Below, piece by piece: positions 62,881 through 64,000 of a DNA stretch of 64,000 bases. A model generated the notes under the pieces. The model had not been told where the DNA came from. It searched no databases and worked only from the letters and a program-made list of their open reading frames with translations. A program made the translations under genes and the position numbers. This DNA is from Flavobacteriales bacterium (lineage in GTDB: Bacteria; Bacteroidota; Bacteroidia; Flavobacteriales_F; PHOS-HE28): assembly GCA_020635675.1 (NCBI GenBank), contig JACJZJ010000004.1, forward strand, positions 124,001-188,000. Direction: 5' to 3'. Numbering within the stretch: position 1 is the first letter of the stretch; every line of letters begins with the position of its first letter.

Positions 62881-63609
62881 ATGAGGAAGACCTGGACCAT
62901 CGCCCTGAAAGAGCTGGCATCCTTCTTCGATTCATTGATCGCCTACATCCTGCTCGTGGTCTTTCTTGGGCTCAGCGGATTCTTCACCTGGCTCTACGGT
63001 ACGGACGTCTTCATGCGCGGCCAGGCGGACCTGAGCGCATTCTTCAACATCGCCTATTGGACGCTGTTCTTCTTCATACCGGCGCTGACGATGCGATCGC
63101 TCGCCGAAGAGCGCAGGAGCGGCACGCTGGACCTGCTGTTGACGAAGGCCCTGACCGACCAACAGGTGGTCCTTGGCAAATTCCTGGCGAGCCTGCTGCT
63201 CATCGCGGTGGCGTTGCTGTGTTCCCTGCCCTACTATTTCACGATCGCCAGCATCGGGAACATCGACCATGGAGCGGTGATCGGCGGATACATGGCGCTT
63301 CTGCTCATGAGCGCGGCCTACACCGGCATCGGCATCTATGCGAGCAGCATCACCAACAACCAGATCGTGGCCTTCCTTCTGGCGCTGATGATCGGATCGC
63401 TCTTTCACATCCTGTTCCAAGTGATGGCCTCCAACTTCACGGGAACGATCGGAAGTGTGCTGGACTTCCTCAGTACGGGTCAGCACTTCGACTCGATGTC
63501 CCGCGGGGTGGTGGACAGTCGTGATGTGATCTACTTCCTGAGCATCGCCCTCGCCGGCCTGGTGATGGCCGAATTCAACCTGGCGAAACGCTCGTTCACT
63601 GGCAAATGA
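62881..63609 (+). CDS. gldF: Gliding-motility ABC transporter permease GldF
   Basis: 242 residues, six membrane helices. The gene begins 6 bp after the gldA stop. Conserved GldF features include LASFFDSLIAYILLVVFLGLSGFFTWLYG and TMRSLAEERRSGTLDLLLTKALTDQQVVLGKFLASL, an EER-type coupling-helix region. It is an ABC-2-like permease partnered with GldA and GldG. In Flavobacterium johnsoniae gldA is separate from gldFG, whereas here the three are contiguous. Confidence 0.93.
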   Translation: MRKTWTIALKELASFFDSLIAYILLVVFLGLSGFFTWLYGTDVFMRGQADLSAFFNIAYWTLFFFIPALTMRSLAEERRSGTLDLLLTKALTDQQVVLGKFLASLLLIAVALLCSLPYYFTIASIGNIDHGAVIGGYMALLLMSAAYTGIGIYASSITNNQIVAFLLALMIGSLFHILFQVMASNFTGTIGSVLDFLSTGQHFDSMSRGVVDSRDVIYFLSIALAGLVMAEFNLAKRSFTGK

Positions 63610-63619
63610 TGTCGCGACC

Positions 63620-64000
63620 ATGAGATCCCGGCAACAGGTCGTCCGCCTCGCACTTCTTTTCACCACAGCACTGGTGCTGGTCAACGTGCTCGGCACGCGC
63701 TATCGCATACGCTGGGACCTGACCAGTGACAAGCGCTACACCCTGAGCAAGGCGACGCTCGAGATGCTTGACGAGCTGCCGGAGGCGGTGACCGTTTCGG
63801 CCTATTTCACCGAAGACCTGCCACCGGACCTGGCGGTGACCCGCGATGAGTTCCAGGACCTGCTGATCGAATATGCGCAGCGCTCCCAGGGCAGAGTGGT
63901 GTACGAGTTCGTCGACCCCAACAGTGCGGACTCGCTGGAACAGCAGGCACTACAGAACGGCATTCGCCCGCTCCTGGTGAACACCCGTGAAAAGGACAAG
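63620..64000 (+). CDS. gldG: Gliding-motility ABC transporter component GldG (3' part outside window)
   Basis: The frame opens at the ATG at 63620, 10 bp after gldF, and stays open for 127 codons to the window edge. One N-terminal membrane helix (LALLFTTALVLVNVLG) precedes the GldG-type domain: RWDLTSDKRYTLSKATLEMLDELPE, VTVSAYFTEDLPPDL. GldG is the third part of the GldAFG transporter. Only the first ~127 of an expected ~550 residues are visible. Confidence 0.92.
   Translation, partial: MRSRQQVVRLALLFTTALVLVNVLGTRYRIRWDLTSDKRYTLSKATLEMLDELPEAVTVSAYFTEDLPPDLAVTRDEFQDLLIEYAQRSQGRVVYEFVDPNSADSLEQQALQNGIRPLLVNTREKDK

Overview
The window is chromosomal DNA of a GC-rich Bacteroidota, most likely an uncultured Flavobacteriales relative. 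The evidence is of four kinds. Five secreted proteins end in type IX secretion (T9SS) sorting tails. A gldA-gldF-gldG gliding cluster closes the window. Bacteroidota-style promoter boxes (TAnnTTTG or close variants) recur a few bases to tens of bases upstream of start codons, with little Shine-Dalgarno signal. The gene families also fit (CarboxypepD_reg-type secreted proteins, DUF5106/thioredoxin, a second EF-G, SiaC). There is no rRNA, CRISPR array, transposase or prophage. One tRNA (Thr, anticodon CGT) is present.

Layout. 0-3.5 kb: 5'-truncated view of cinA, miaE and a T9SS-exported beta-propeller. 3.5-6.4 kb: a type II restriction-modification pair (HNH endonuclease plus C5-cytosine methyltransferase), visibly lower in GC and bracketed by 17-bp inverted ends next to attC-like palindromes. 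6.4-9 kb: TspO, a small membrane protein, and a divergent dps/oxyR pair with a paired palindromic operator. 9-20 kb: an M16 peptidase pair (inactive plus active), an AlkB-type hydroxylase, a DUF551 protein, an FKBP lipoprotein, an alpha/beta hydrolase, a coiled-coil secreted protein, a three-gene secreted/TPR cluster, SiaC and PIN-PhoH. 20-29 kb: three large T9SS cargo proteins, one of them a glucose/sorbosone-dehydrogenase-like protein. 29-37.6 kb: RF3, a thioredoxin-domain protein, a 1216-residue repeat protein, an FAD oxidoreductase and the tRNA. 37.7-39.3 kb: a cobalamin riboswitch feeding a secreted beta-propeller that may be a BtuG-like B12-binding protein. 39.3-46.8 kb: GNAT, beta-barrel, a small acidic protein, an EF-G paralogue with altered G motifs, a halogenase-like flavoprotein and an M1 peptidase. 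46.8-53.7 kb: a signalling block consisting of a receiver protein, an E1/ThiF-like enzyme, a GNAT/autoinducer-synthase-like protein, a 7TMR-DISM histidine kinase and a receiver-PAS-kinase. 53.8-59.9 kb: phenylacetate catabolism (paaE divergent from paaABCD, paaG, paaH). 59.9-64 kb: YceI, DUF2461, Ogt and gldAFG.

How the parts fit. PaaABCE would epoxidise phenylacetyl-CoA, PaaD would mature the oxygenase, and PaaG and PaaH carry out later steps; ring hydrolysis and activation genes are not in view. AlkB suggests use of alkyl chains. GldAFG and the sorting tails imply surface export and probably gliding. OxyR and Dps form an oxidative-stress unit.

The most promising undescribed items are the E1-like/GNAT-like/two-kinase block at 47.4-53.1 kb, the R-M module with cassette-like ends at 3.5-6.3 kb, the B12-riboswitch-controlled propeller, and a family of three related secreted proteins scattered across the window. 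All assignments come from reading motifs; no database search was run.
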